Shown here piece by piece: positions 34,733-43,129 of a DNA stretch of 43,129 bases (the first letter of the stretch is position 1; the number at the start of each line of letters is the position of its first letter). The DNA comes from Gammaproteobacteria bacterium (GTDB lineage Bacteria > Pseudomonadota > Gammaproteobacteria > Pseudomonadales > Azotimanducaceae). The stretch lies in assembly GCA_018647445.1 (NCBI GenBank), contig JABGTE010000227.1, positions 1 through 43,129 on the forward strand, read 5' to 3'. The translations under genes and the position numbers were made by a program. The notes below the pieces were generated by a model, which was not told where the DNA came from, made no database searches, and saw only the letters and a list, made by a program, of their open reading frames with translations.

Positions 34733-34984
34733 TTGAAAATCTTAAGAAAATCGATCACCCCGGCGCTCAATGCCACCTGGGAAACCGTCGCCGAGCAACA
34801 TTTACCGACACTCGACCGAGACCACGCTGTGGCTCAGCTTCAAAGCTGGAATCTCCACATTTTTGCCCGCAGAGTCGTGAATCCTGACAATGACCCGAGC
34901 CGAAATTCGTCCAATCCGATTTTACCAAGCGACATTCTTTTTTTAGAGCCGCCTCACACGCAAGCGGTGGAGACCTTAGGTTGA
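34733..34984 (+). CDS. Small hypothetical protein
   Basis: An 83-residue open frame with no recognised domain. It starts at TTG 34733, with AGGAAAG ten bases upstream; the frame stays open a further 22 codons upstream from a poorer start. The sequence has no membrane segment, and its C-terminal half is proline/serine rich (VVNPDNDPSRNSSNPILPSD). Its stop overlaps the TTG of the next ORF (TTGA), which argues that both are genuine and coupled. Not identified. Confidence 0.4.
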   Translation: MKILRKSITPALNATWETVAEQHLPTLDRDHAVAQLQSWNLHIFARRVVNPDNDPSRNSSNPILPSDILFLEPPHTQAVETLG

Positions 34985-35208
34985 CAGCGACCATCTCAAT
35001 GGTGCGGCTCGGTGCAGCGCACGAAGGTCACGCTGAACTGCTTGTGACGTTATCGTTTGATAATGGCGGTGAGTCCCAGATCCCGTTGGATCCCAAAACC
35101 TGCGATCGATTAATGACCCGTTGTGCAGCCACGGCAATCGAGGAGCTTGTGGGCCAAGATTGGACTCATATTCGAGACGCCTTAACCGATTCTTTCAACG
35201 GCCCATAG
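34981..35208 (+). CDS. Small hypothetical protein
   Basis: A 75-residue frame following the previous ORF, either from the overlapping TTG at 34981 or from ATG 34999. It reads like a compact alpha/beta protein (ELLVTLSFDNGG, then a helix CDRLMTRCAATAIEELVGQ). No domain is recognised. It precedes the D-aminoacylase-like gene by 43 bases on the same strand and may belong to its operon. Confidence 0.45.
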   Translation: MTATISMVRLGAAHEGHAELLVTLSFDNGGESQIPLDPKTCDRLMTRCAATAIEELVGQDWTHIRDALTDSFNGP

Positions 35209-35251
35209 CCAACATGAAACTTCAAAAAAACATTATGCCAGGAGCATCAAA

Positions 35252-36907
35252 ATGGACTTAATCATACGAAACGGCACGATTGCTGATGGCTCTGGCAACC
35301 CCCTGTTTTCTGCAGATATTGGCATAACTGGCAGTCGCATAACAGCCATCGGTACGCTCACAGAGTCGGCCCAAACCGAGATTGATGCCTCAGGTAAAAT
35401 CGTCAGTCCGGGTTTTATCGACCCCCATACACATTTTGATGCACAGCTTCTTTGGGATGGGGCCGCAAAGCCCGCCATCGAACACGGCGTCACCACCATT
35501 GTGCCGGGTAACTGCTCCTTATCCCTGGCCCCGCTCAAAGCGGAACACCGGATGAAGCTCGTTGGCATGTTCAACCAAATTGAGGAGATGCCTCATAAAG
35601 CCTTTTCCGAAGGGGTTACCTGGGATTGGGAAAGCTTTGAGGAATACATTACTCGAATCAAAAAAGATCTGAGTATCAACGTTGCCCCCTTGGCGGGCCA
35701 CAGCCTCCTTCGGCTTTGGGTCATGGGCGACGCGGCGATGACTAGGATTGCTGATTCAGGCGAGGTCGACAAAATGTGCGCGCTATTAAAAGACTGTATC
35801 AGCGCTGGCGCGGTGGGTCTTTCCACGAGTTTCGTCGACATGGACGAACGCTTACAACCTGTGCCGAGCCGCTGGGCTAGCACCGAGGAACTTAATGCCT
35901 TGTGTGCCGTTTTAGGCGAAACCAAAAAATTACTTCAAGTTGTTCATGAATTTTATGACATCGACTTGACCCTTGCGCGAGTCGATCAACTTGCCGATCT
36001 CAGTCTCAAGCATGACATCACAACGACCTTGTCGCCTTTGTTCTTAAACGACGACAATGCCGACGGCGTCGCAGCCATCATGGCCCGAGTCGACGAACAG
36101 ATGGCGCGCGGCGCAAGGGTCTGGCCACAAGTTCAGACTCGTCCAATCGACATCAGTTTTTCTTTGGAGGTGCCGAGTTTGTTATTTATGCGCCTGCCAA
36201 CCTGGTATGCCCTCATCCGGTTTGGCACCAAAGCCGATGTCCTCGCAGCCCTCAACGATCCAGCCCAGCGGGCTGCGCTCACCCAAGAAGCCGGGCCCAT
36301 GATGCCATTGTGGTCGGCCTTGGTCGTGCGGCGCGTCCAGAGCGATGCCAATGCCAAGTTAATCGGAAAAACCCTCGCTGAGATCGCCAATGCACGCGGC
36401 AACACGCCGATAGATGTCATGATCGATCTGTCTCTAGAGGAGGATTTAGACGCGCATTTTCTTGCGGCGAGCATGGGTCATAATAACGTCCCGGCTGTCG
36501 GAGAATTACTTAAGCACCCGAACGTCATGATCGGCGCCAGTGACGGTGGCGCGCACATCCTCTCCTTTTCAACCTATGGTGACACGGGCTACTTGTTTTC
36601 AAAGTTTGTCCGAGACAGCGAAAGCCTCAGCATTGAAACAGCCATCAGAAAAATTACCGCTGAGCCTGCTGCGATTTGGGGTATCCAAGATCGAGGGCAA
36701 CTTGCACCGGGCTTTATCGCCGATATCACGATCTTTGATCCTGAGACAATCGATCGTGGCGCCGAGTATTATGTTCAAGATGTGCCAGGAGATGGTTACC
36801 GCTACACCCGCGATGCGATTGGCGTCTCCCATGTCTTAATCGGAGGTGCTGTTGCCTTTGAAGAATCGGGGGGTTATACCCAGGCTCGAACCGGTCAAAT
36901 TGTCTAA
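35252..36907 (+). CDS. N-acyl-D-amino-acid deacylase family amidohydrolase
   Basis: A 551-residue metallo-amidohydrolase of the D-aminoacylase group. The first metal motif is DPHTHFDAQLLWDG (H59, H61). THE PGNC motif (IVPGNCSLSL, C87) bridges metals as in D-aminoacylases. The third region GASDGGAHI provides the catalytic aspartate. The C-terminal small beta-domain has ADITIFDPETI. The family removes N-acyl groups from D-amino acids, but many members act on other amides, so substrate is open. AGGAG precedes the ATG by eight bases. Confidence 0.87.
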   Translation: MDLIIRNGTIADGSGNPLFSADIGITGSRITAIGTLTESAQTEIDASGKIVSPGFIDPHTHFDAQLLWDGAAKPAIEHGVTTIVPGNCSLSLAPLKAEHRMKLVGMFNQIEEMPHKAFSEGVTWDWESFEEYITRIKKDLSINVAPLAGHSLLRLWVMGDAAMTRIADSGEVDKMCALLKDCISAGAVGLSTSFVDMDERLQPVPSRWASTEELNALCAVLGETKKLLQVVHEFYDIDLTLARVDQLADLSLKHDITTTLSPLFLNDDNADGVAAIMARVDEQMARGARVWPQVQTRPIDISFSLEVPSLLFMRLPTWYALIRFGTKADVLAALNDPAQRAALTQEAGPMMPLWSALVVRRVQSDANAKLIGKTLAEIANARGNTPIDVMIDLSLEEDLDAHFLAASMGHNNVPAVGELLKHPNVMIGASDGGAHILSFSTYGDTGYLFSKFVRDSESLSIETAIRKITAEPAAIWGIQDRGQLAPGFIADITIFDPETIDRGAEYYVQDVPGDGYRYTRDAIGVSHVLIGGAVAFEESGGYTQARTGQIV

Positions 36908-37161
36908 CGCTAAGGCCCTGTGCAGGTGATTAACATTCAAGAATCGGCGCTATATCTTGCGCCTGCCTGCGCCAGATACGGCGCTTCTGATTATTGATCA
37001 AAGCCAAAACAAGGCCACTCGCGCATGGATGCGGCGCGCGTGGCACGACTGCGCTACCGTCACCGCAACATCCACCTAATCGAATATTTTTGCTAGACTG
37101 CCGAAGCAGTTCAATGTCGGCCTGAGCAACCGCCCACAACCAGCCAAAGAGGTTCAAAGCC

Positions 37162-38676
37162 ATGCCAGCGTCCCCCACTTCAAAACAAATCGCCATTGTC
37201 GGTGCTGGCATCTGTGGTCTCTGCACGGCATTAGGTCTTGCTAAACAGGGCCACAAGGTAACCGTTTACGAGCGCGATGACCCCTTACCCGATGGTGATC
37301 CGGACGAAATTTTTTTCGAATGGCTCAGACGCGGTGCTTCTCAATTTCGTCATCCCCACGCTTTTCTAGCCGCCATGAGCAATTTGCTAACCGAGCAGTT
37401 TCCGGACCTCATCGAAAATTTTTGGCAGGCAGGGGCTCGGAAAGTTACCTTCCAAGAAATGCTGCCACCGGAACTCAGTCAACGCTATACGCCGGCGCCG
37501 GAAGATGAGGCACTTTGGCTGCTGATGTGTCGTCGCGCCACCATGGAAATGGTTCTGAGGCGCTACGCACTACAACAGCCCAACCTCACCATTGCATCTG
37601 GGATACGGGTCAACGCCATGGTGACCGAGATGGTCGGTACCCAAATGCAGATCACCGGCCTAACGGTTCAGGCTAGGGCTGCCAACGCGCAACCTTCAAA
37701 TATCAATGCCGATATCGTGATCGACGCGGCCGGCCGAGGCAGCCCCTTTAAACGCTGGTTTCAACAGACGGGCCTTGCCATCGAGACCGAGTCCCATGAT
37801 GCAGGCATTGTTTATTACACTCGGCATTATCAATTTAAGCCCGGCATTGATGAACCCAAACGAGACGGGAAGACTCGCTCTGCCGGCGACTTAGGTTATT
37901 TGAAATACGGCGTTTTCCCAGGTTCTGGCGGGCACTTTGCCGTGATCCTGTGCGTGCCTTGTGACGATAATATTTTGCATGACGCTGTTAAGGACGATGC
38001 CACATTTGATCAAATTTGTTCAGCGATCCCAGGTTTGCAACCCTGGCTTGGGGCGGATCAAGCCGTTGCCACCACGCCGTCGTTTGGGATGGGCAATATT
38101 AAGGCGGTTTGGCACGATTTCAGTCATGACAATCAGCCCCTGTTATTAAATTATTACGCGGTGGGTGATTCGTCTGTGCGAACCAATCCGCTCTATGGTC
38201 GGGGCTGCAGTACCGGCGCCATTCATAGCAAGATTCTGACGGACGTTTTGTCCCAAGACCAAGACCCCGTGAGCGCAGCCACACAGTTCGCCGAGGAAAC
38301 CCGCAAACAGTTACGGCCAATTTGGCAAGCCAGTCTTGATGAAGATCGAACCGGGATTAAGCGCGCCCAAACGATTCTCACCGCATCCAGCGCCCCGGCG
38401 GCCCTCACCTTAAAGAAACGTTTCGCCATTGCCTATGGCGATGCCCTCACGAGATCTACCCAGATCCATTTACGCGTGTTTCGCGGCGCATTTCGAACGT
38501 TCAACCTCATGGAGCTACCCGGCGCCTTTTTAAAAGACATTGGGACCCAAGCGTTGATCTTTTGGACACTCATCCGTTATGGCGCAGAAAATAAAAAAGC
38601 CCGTGTTGTACCTGGCCCGGATCGAGATGAAATGATTGCGTCCCTTGCGCCGGAGGCGGCACAACACGCCGCTTGA
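37162..38676 (+). CDS. FAD-dependent oxidoreductase / monooxygenase-like flavoprotein
   Basis: A 504-residue flavoprotein with an N-terminal FAD dinucleotide fold IVGAGICGLCTALGLAKQGH (residues about 12-31) ending in the acidic residue of VYERD, and a later FAD-binding YYAVGDSSVRTNPLYGRGCS-type segment (given here as YYAVGDS). It resembles PHBH-like or squalene-epoxidase-like monooxygenases but lacks an obvious DG-motif to name the class. No partner genes adjoin it. GAGG lies nine bases upstream of ATG 37162. Substrate unknown. Confidence 0.8.
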   Translation: MPASPTSKQIAIVGAGICGLCTALGLAKQGHKVTVYERDDPLPDGDPDEIFFEWLRRGASQFRHPHAFLAAMSNLLTEQFPDLIENFWQAGARKVTFQEMLPPELSQRYTPAPEDEALWLLMCRRATMEMVLRRYALQQPNLTIASGIRVNAMVTEMVGTQMQITGLTVQARAANAQPSNINADIVIDAAGRGSPFKRWFQQTGLAIETESHDAGIVYYTRHYQFKPGIDEPKRDGKTRSAGDLGYLKYGVFPGSGGHFAVILCVPCDDNILHDAVKDDATFDQICSAIPGLQPWLGADQAVATTPSFGMGNIKAVWHDFSHDNQPLLLNYYAVGDSSVRTNPLYGRGCSTGAIHSKILTDVLSQDQDPVSAATQFAEETRKQLRPIWQASLDEDRTGIKRAQTILTASSAPAALTLKKRFAIAYGDALTRSTQIHLRVFRGAFRTFNLMELPGAFLKDIGTQALIFWTLIRYGAENKKARVVPGPDRDEMIASLAPEAAQHAA

Positions 38677-39152
38677 TTCTGTTTCAAAGCAGACCGCAAC
38701 TTGATCGACTTTTGATTCATAGCGGTTCGCAGGAACGCAATTGCCTTTAGTCGATCAACCGAAAGCCCGCCTCCCGAAAGGCCCTACTGGCGCCCCCTAA
38801 CCGTCATGCCGAAGTGATTGGCACACTGGCCCGCGCAGAAACAACTCATCGCGGCACCCACTGCAATGGCTCTTACAAAACGGATTTAGTTAACGGCCCG
38901 CCGAAAAAGTCCAGCCGACGCGAAGAAGTAAACCATGGTGCCGACCTGCTCCCTCAAAAACCCGAGTCGCCTAAAGCGAGTGATCAATGCAGGCTACGAA
39001 CCGATGCCGCAACAAATGACCACCACATCCGGTTTTTTACCCCTGCTGTGGGCCTCTAGTACAGACCTTAAAACACCTTTATCTTGGGGCTTAACCGCCG
39101 TGGACTAGGCCCGCGATAGACATTCCCCAATAATGAGTTTCCTCGTATCATC

Positions 39153-39177
39153 AGCCTTAAACGTTTCGTTTTAAGCT
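39153..39177 (+). promoter_or_regulatory. Imperfect palindrome upstream of fhs
   Basis: AGCCTTAAACG and CGTTTTAAGCT pair around TTT with one bulged base in each arm. It lies 31 bases upstream of the fhs start and could be a leader hairpin or operator. Confidence 0.4.
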
Positions 39178-39196
39178 GAGGATTACGACAACCGAT

Positions 39197-39200
39197 AGGA
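39197..39200 (+). promoter_or_regulatory. Shine-Dalgarno site deciding the fhs start
   Basis: AGGA lies seven bases before ATG 39208, but only one base before ATG 39202, so the second ATG is favoured. Confidence 0.55.
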
Positions 39201-39207
39201 CATGCCC

Positions 39208-40878
39208 ATGCAAGGAACTGATATCCAAATCGCTCGAGAAGCGCGCTTAGATCCAATCACAACCATTGGCCAACGCTTGGGTATTCCGGAAGCCGCGCTT
39301 CTGCCCTATGGTCATGACAAGGCCAAGATCGACTACGCCTTTATTGCGACGCAACAAGACAAAACACCCGGGAAATTAATCTTGGTAACGGCGGTTTCAC
39401 CGACCCCAGCAGGTGAAGGTAAAACCACAACGACCATCGGGCTCGGGGACGCGCTCAATCGAATCGGCAAAAAAGCGGTGATTTGCCTGCGCGAGCCGAG
39501 CCTTGGCCCTTGCTTCGGCATGAAGGGTGGCGCCGCTGGCGGCGGTTATTCTCAAGTGGTGCCGATGGAAGACATTAATCTGCATTTTACGGGCGACTTC
39601 CATGCCATTGGCGCCGCCCATAATCTTCTTTCAGCTTTAATCGATAATCATATTCATTGGGGTAATGCGCTCGGTATCGACCCGCGTCGGATCGAGTGGC
39701 GACGGGTCATGGACATGAACGAGCGAGCGCTGCGCAATATTAATATCGGCCTTGGGGGCGCAAGTAATGGCGTGCCGAGGGAGTCCGGGTTTGACATTAC
39801 CGTCGCCTCAGAAATCATGGCCATCTTTTGTCTTTCGAACACGTTAGAGGAATTACAGAAGAATCTAGGGAATATCGTCATTGGTCAAAATTTTAAGGGC
39901 GAACCGGTTCACGCGAGTGACCTTGAAGCCAATGGCGCCATGTCGGTTCTACTCAAGGATGCCTTCAAGCCGAATCTCGTGCAAACCCTTGAGAACAATC
40001 CGGCTTTGATTCATGGCGGCCCATTCGCCAATATTGCCCACGGTTGCAATTCCGTCATTGCAACGAAAACCGCGTTAAGCTTAGGCGACTTCGTCGTAAC
40101 CGAGGCCGGCTTTGGTGCAGAATTGGGCGCAGAAAAATTCTTTAATATTAAATGCAGGAAGGCCGGTCTTGAACCCTCTGCCGCAGTCATCGTTGCGACC
40201 GTTCGCGCATTGAAAATGCATGGCGGCATTAAAAAGAACAATCTGAAAGGCGAAAATGTTCAGGCAGTGGGCAAAGGTTGTGCAAACCTTGCACGTCATG
40301 TCCGCAACATGGGCCACTTTGGATTACCGGTTGTCGTAGCCATTAATCGATTTGACGATGACGAACAGTCAGAGATCGATGAGATCCGACGCCATTGTGA
40401 CGCACTGAATGTCGAGGCGATCGATTGCCAGCACTGGTCTCAGGGCAGCGCGGGCGCTGAAGCACTCGCTCACGCGGTCGTTGGCTTAAGTGACGCCAGC
40501 CATTCGCAATTTCGAACGCTGTATGAAGACGGCTTACCGCTCTGGGATAAGATCGAAAGCATTGCCCAAAACCTCTATGGGGCGGACGAAATCATTGCCG
40601 ATCAAAAAGTGCGCAACCAAATTAAAGCCTTACAGGCACGGTACGGCCATTTCCCAATTTGCATGGCGAAAACGCAATATAGTTTTTCAACCGATCCCAA
40701 TTTACGGGGGGCACCCAACCATCACTCGGTGCCGATCCGAGAGGTTCGTTTGGCCAACGGCGCTGGTTTTATCGTGGTGATTTGTGGCGATGTTATGACC
40801 ATGCCGGGCTTACCCAGTCGGCCCGCTGCGAACAATATCCGGCTGAATGACCTCGGCGACGTCGAAGGACTCTTTTAA
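39208..40878 (+). CDS. fhs: Formate-tetrahydrofolate ligase
   Basis: Fhs joins formate to tetrahydrofolate using ATP, giving 10-formyl-THF for purine and one-carbon metabolism. The 556-residue length is standard. The ATP loop [18 protein letters not shown] is clear near residues 67-84, with [25 protein letters not shown]-type sequence following ([20 protein letters not shown]) and the C-terminal [17 protein letters not shown]. It faces the formate dehydrogenase accessory genes tail to tail (172 bases apart), so the two could be coordinated in formate use. AGGA site supports ATG 39208. Confidence 0.96.
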   Translation: MQGTDIQIAREARLDPITTIGQRLGIPEAALLPYGHDKAKIDYAFIATQQDKTPGKLILVTAVSPTPAGEGKTTTTIGLGDALNRIGKKAVICLREPSLGPCFGMKGGAAGGGYSQVVPMEDINLHFTGDFHAIGAAHNLLSALIDNHIHWGNALGIDPRRIEWRRVMDMNERALRNINIGLGGASNGVPRESGFDITVASEIMAIFCLSNTLEELQKNLGNIVIGQNFKGEPVHASDLEANGAMSVLLKDAFKPNLVQTLENNPALIHGGPFANIAHGCNSVIATKTALSLGDFVVTEAGFGAELGAEKFFNIKCRKAGLEPSAAVIVATVRALKMHGGIKKNNLKGENVQAVGKGCANLARHVRNMGHFGLPVVVAINRFDDDEQSEIDEIRRHCDALNVEAIDCQHWSQGSAGAEALAHAVVGLSDASHSQFRTLYEDGLPLWDKIESIAQNLYGADEIIADQKVRNQIKALQARYGHFPICMAKTQYSFSTDPNLRGAPNHHSVPIREVRLANGAGFIVVICGDVMTMPGLPSRPAANNIRLNDLGDVEGLF

Positions 40879-41050
40879 CGAGACTTCTTAAGGCTTGGCG
40901 GCCCCGGCCTAGCGCCCTTTTGTCGAGAGTCGTTCACACGGGTCCTAAGGACAATGGCAGGGCGCGTCCGATAAAATAAAAGCTTAAGCGTTTAGCACGT
41001 TTTGCCGAACAAAGACGTTAATTCCCCAGTCCATTCGATTGCCGCCCGCA

Positions 41051-41266
41051 TTACGCTAATCGGCTTACAGCGTCCTTCGCGATATCGTCCAAGAGACTCC
41101 CGTCTTCGAGCAGGTAGCCCTTAATTTGAAACCTCATCGACGGCGCCCAAAATCGGGTTAGGTGATTTGCCGCACGGTCTGCGGCCACACTTGAAGGCTC
41201 GCCCGGCGCGCAATGCGCAGCAATTTGATTTGTCATCTTTATAAGGTGCGTTAGTTCTTGATCCAT
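41051..41266 (-). CDS. fdsD: NAD-dependent formate dehydrogenase delta subunit (FdsD)
   Basis: A 71-residue protein. HLIKMTNQIAAHC, then DRAANHLTRFWAPSMRFQI, is the FdsD family pattern (xxMANQI ... HLRRFW.P.MR). FdsD is an accessory/structural subunit of soluble, NAD-linked, molybdenum- or tungsten-containing formate dehydrogenases such as those of Cupriavidus and Rhodobacter. It follows fdhD by 20 bases on the same strand, as in fds operons. Its stop is convergent with fhs. Confidence 0.87.
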   Translation of the reverse strand: MDQELTHLIKMTNQIAAHCAPGEPSSVAADRAANHLTRFWAPSMRFQIKGYLLEDGSLLDDIAKDAVSRLA

Positions 41267-41286
41267 CAGTACTTCACTCAGAACAC

Positions 41287-42096
41287 TTAGTTCGTTAATC
41301 GGTGAGCATGACTGTAAGCCAAATGGCGGCTTTCTCGTGCAAACCCAATCAATGTCATCCCCGCTGCAGCGGCCAAATCAATCGCCATCGAGGTTGGCGC
41401 TGATAAGGTTGCAACCACAGCAATGCCCGCCTTGGCGGCTTTCTGGACAATTTCATAACTGGCGCGGCTCGACATTAATAAAAACCCGGGACCCTGCAGA
41501 CAATTCTCGCGCCAAAGGCTACCGATCAATTTATCCAAGGCATTGTGTCGTCCAACATCCTCGCAAACCCTCATGATGCTGCCATCCAAAGCGCACCAAG
41601 CGGCGCCATGCACTGCGCCGGTCAGCCCCTGGAGCGGCTGATGGCGAGCAAGGTTTGTTGTTGCACGCTGGATCGCGCTGTGTGTGACTGTAAAAGACCC
41701 CGATACTGGCGGCATCGCCAGACGAATTTGATCCAATGACTCCTTGCCGCACAAGCCACAACCCGACCGTCCCGTTAAGGTCCGCCGCATCTGTTTCAGT
41801 CGCTCAAACTGGCGTGTCGCAATCTCCAAGGCGACCTCAGCACTCGCCTCGCTAAGCGTTACATCGATGCCATATAGCTGCTCAGGACCATCAATGATGC
41901 CTTCAGATAAGGAAAACCCCAAACCAAACGCCGCCAGATTAACCGGACTGGCCATCATCACAGCCTGAGACAGACCGTTATAAATCAAAGCAACAGGCAT
42001 CTCTTCGGCAATCGCATCGACCTGATCCGAACCATTCAGTGATGGCCACTCTAGGATCGGGCGATGAGCTGCACCCTGCTCAAGCAGTTTCATCAA
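41287..42096 (-). CDS. fdhD: Formate dehydrogenase accessory sulfurtransferase
   Basis: FdhD delivers sulfur from cysteine desulfurase to the bis-molybdopterin cofactor of formate dehydrogenase, which is required for activity. The 269-residue protein has the signature GRSGCGLCGKESLDQI with cysteines 113 and 116 (the CxxC sulfur-transfer site), then VHGAAWCALDG and DVGRHNALDKLIG, all conserved. It overlaps the upstream alpha-subunit gene by 17 bases, so the genes are coupled. Confidence 0.95.
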   Translation of the reverse strand: MMKLLEQGAAHRPILEWPSLNGSDQVDAIAEEMPVALIYNGLSQAVMMASPVNLAAFGLGFSLSEGIIDGPEQLYGIDVTLSEASAEVALEIATRQFERLKQMRRTLTGRSGCGLCGKESLDQIRLAMPPVSGSFTVTHSAIQRATTNLARHQPLQGLTGAVHGAAWCALDGSIMRVCEDVGRHNALDKLIGSLWRENCLQGPGFLLMSSRASYEIVQKAAKAGIAVVATLSAPTSMAIDLAAAAGMTLIGFARESRHLAYSHAHRLTN

Positions 42097-43129
42097 AGGC
42101 CCGTTTTGCCGCTTGGGTCAACAAGCTGACTTGCGTTTCAGTAAAAGCGCGATGCTCAGTCTGCCAATCGGAGGGCCGTTCAACTTTTTTAAGGTGCACG
42201 GCCGTAACTTTATATTCTGGGCAATTCGTCGCCCAATCTGAGTTATCCGTGGTCACCACGTTGGCCCCACTTTCAGGATGATGAAAGGTGGTGTACACCA
42301 CCCCAGGTTGGACGCGATCCGTAATCAACGCCGTTAGCACTGTCTCGCCAGCCCGACTCGCAACCTGAACCGCATCCAAATCATTGATCCCTAGATTTTC
42401 TGCATCGTGCGGATGAATTTCGAGCAGGTCTTGCTCATGCCATCCAATATTGGCAGTGCGCCGAGTCTGCGCACCTACATTGTATTGCGACAATATCCGG
42501 CCTGTGGTCAAGAGAAACGGGAATCGACGATTCACTTTTTCCTCGGTCTCAATAAACTCGGTTCGCTCAAAATAGCCTTTGCCTCGAACAAACTGATCGA
42601 CATGCATGGTGGGCGTACCACTCGGCGCGGCGTCGTTGCAGGGCCACTGTAGCGAGCCTTCCTGATCGAGCCTTTGGTAACTCACACCGCTAAAGGTTGG
42701 CGTCAGTGAGGCAATTTCAGCCATGATCTCTGATGGGTGTTGATAAGCCATCGGATAACCCAGCGCATTCGAAAATGCCATCGTGGCTTCCCAATCCGCC
42801 TTGCCGCTGAGCGGCTGCATAACCCTTCGGACTGGTGAAATGCGACGCTCTGCATTGGTAAAGGTGCCATCTTTTTCCAAAAAGGATGCCCCTGGGAAGA
42901 ACACGTGCGCATATTTTGCGGTCTCGTTCAGGAAAATATCTTGGACAATTAAACAATCAAGATTTCGCAGCGCCGCTTCCACGTGATGCGTATTCGGATC
43001 GGACTGCGCAATATCCTCCCCCTGACAGTAGAGCCCTTTGTAAGTACCAGAAATGGCGCCATCAAGCATGTTCGGGATCCGCAAGCCGGGCTCCGCTCCG
43101 ATGCTGACCCCCCAACTCGCCTCAAACAC
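42080..43129 (-). CDS. fdsA: Formate dehydrogenase alpha subunit (molybdopterin oxidoreductase), C-terminal part
   Basis: The last roughly 350 codons of the catalytic subunit; the 5' part lies beyond the right edge. It contains YIHPxG-type FDH sequence VHVFFPGASFLEKDGTFTNAERR (seen as FFPGASFLEKDGTFTNAERR), WEATMAFSNALG, the C-terminal MopB domain PFLLTTGRILSQYNVGAQTRR and HPHDAENLGINDLDAVQV. These match the alpha subunit of NAD-dependent FdsA rather than the membrane FdnG. The adjacent fdsD supports this. N-terminal iron-sulfur and selenocysteine/cysteine active site are not in the window. Confidence 0.93.
   Translation of the reverse strand: MFEASWGVSIGAEPGLRIPNMLDGAISGTYKGLYCQGEDIAQSDPNTHHVEAALRNLDCLIVQDIFLNETAKYAHVFFPGASFLEKDGTFTNAERRISPVRRVMQPLSGKADWEATMAFSNALGYPMAYQHPSEIMAEIASLTPTFSGVSYQRLDQEGSLQWPCNDAAPSGTPTMHVDQFVRGKGYFERTEFIETEEKVNRRFPFLLTTGRILSQYNVGAQTRRTANIGWHEQDLLEIHPHDAENLGINDLDAVQVASRAGETVLTALITDRVQPGVVYTTFHHPESGANVVTTDNSDWATNCPEYKVTAVHLKKVERPSDWQTEHRAFTETQVSLLTQAAKRAFDETA

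Larger units (their letters stand above)
38677..39207. other. 531-base intergenic region upstream of fhs
   Basis: No gene is supported; the open frame on the plus strand at 38814-39059 has low-complexity, arginine/lysine-rich composition and no ribosome site. Near the right end lies a 25-bp imperfect palindrome (39153-39177) and the ribosome site for fhs. I see no riboswitch I can recognise. Confidence 0.5.

Noticed and set aside
38814-39059. Plus-strand frame upstream of fhs
   Set aside because: No ribosome site and low-complexity basic composition.
40885-40925. Rho-independent terminator after fhs
   Set aside because: GC-rich sequence followed by TTTT is present, but I could not pair a clean stem without an unacceptable two-base loop.
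1-43129. CRISPR array, prophage, integron or transposase
   Set aside because: No spaced repeat array and no phage or transposase genes were seen anywhere in the window.

Overview
The window looks like a chromosomal segment of a gammaproteobacterium, probably an uncultivated one. The evidence is the company of genes: a long (490-residue) class II IlvC very like the enterobacterial enzyme, a ModF-like double ABC ATPase, a Bax-type glucosaminidase, a membrane-anchored DsbA, HtpX, FdhD/FdsD and a Vibrio-like TrmY. Gene density is high and there are no rRNA or tRNA genes, CRISPR arrays, transposases or phage genes. The taxonomic call is inference from protein resemblance only.

Layout. (1) 1-4396, minus strand: a tightly packed coenzyme F420 operon in transcription order npdG/fno, cofE, cofD, cofC, cofG(H), with three junctions overlapping by 1-4 bases; the last gene runs off the left edge. 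(2) 4397-7321: a 0.9 kb gene-poor stretch, a TrmY-type tRNA pseudouridine methyltransferase and an MFS permease. (3) 7322-7861: an AT-rich intergenic region with a cluster of DnaA-box-like sites, an inverted repeat and a 16-bp tandem repeat, then a glutathione transferase. (4) 8552-9913, minus: an F420-type luciferase-like oxidoreductase coupled to a small globin-like protein. (5) 9990-16069: DsbA, a large CBM9/DUF5916-like outer-membrane protein, an acyl-CoA ligase and an acyl-CoA dehydrogenase. (6) 16273-23035: a fused metallo-beta-lactamase/cyclic-nucleotide-binding protein, GlpD, a GNAT acetyltransferase, a short-chain dehydrogenase and a ModF-like ATPase. (7) 23078-29858: IlvC with a structured upstream region, a TauD-type dioxygenase, a Bax-like hydrolase, a GPH-type symporter and an NSS-type sodium symporter. 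(8) 30183-38676: HtpX, another acyl-CoA dehydrogenase, a MOSC protein, a double-hotdog-like protein, a CDF transporter, two small unknown ORFs, a D-aminoacylase-like hydrolase and a flavoprotein. (9) 39208-43129: formate-tetrahydrofolate ligase, convergent with the tail of a formate dehydrogenase operon (fdsA partial, fdhD, fdsD).

How the genes fit together. The F420 operon makes the deazaflavin and reduces it with NADPH (NpdG). The nearby luciferase-like flavoprotein is a candidate consumer. The formate genes form a C1 module: the dehydrogenase oxidises formate and Fhs enters it into the folate pool. Two acyl-CoA dehydrogenases, an acyl-CoA ligase and an MFE-2-like dehydrogenase indicate beta-oxidation-type catabolism. 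The most unusual points are the F420 pathway and a TrmY homologue side by side in a gammaproteobacterium-like genome, the luciferase/globin pair, the MBL-CNB fusion, the DnaA-box cluster, and an NSS transporter whose conserved N-terminus has no canonical start codon.
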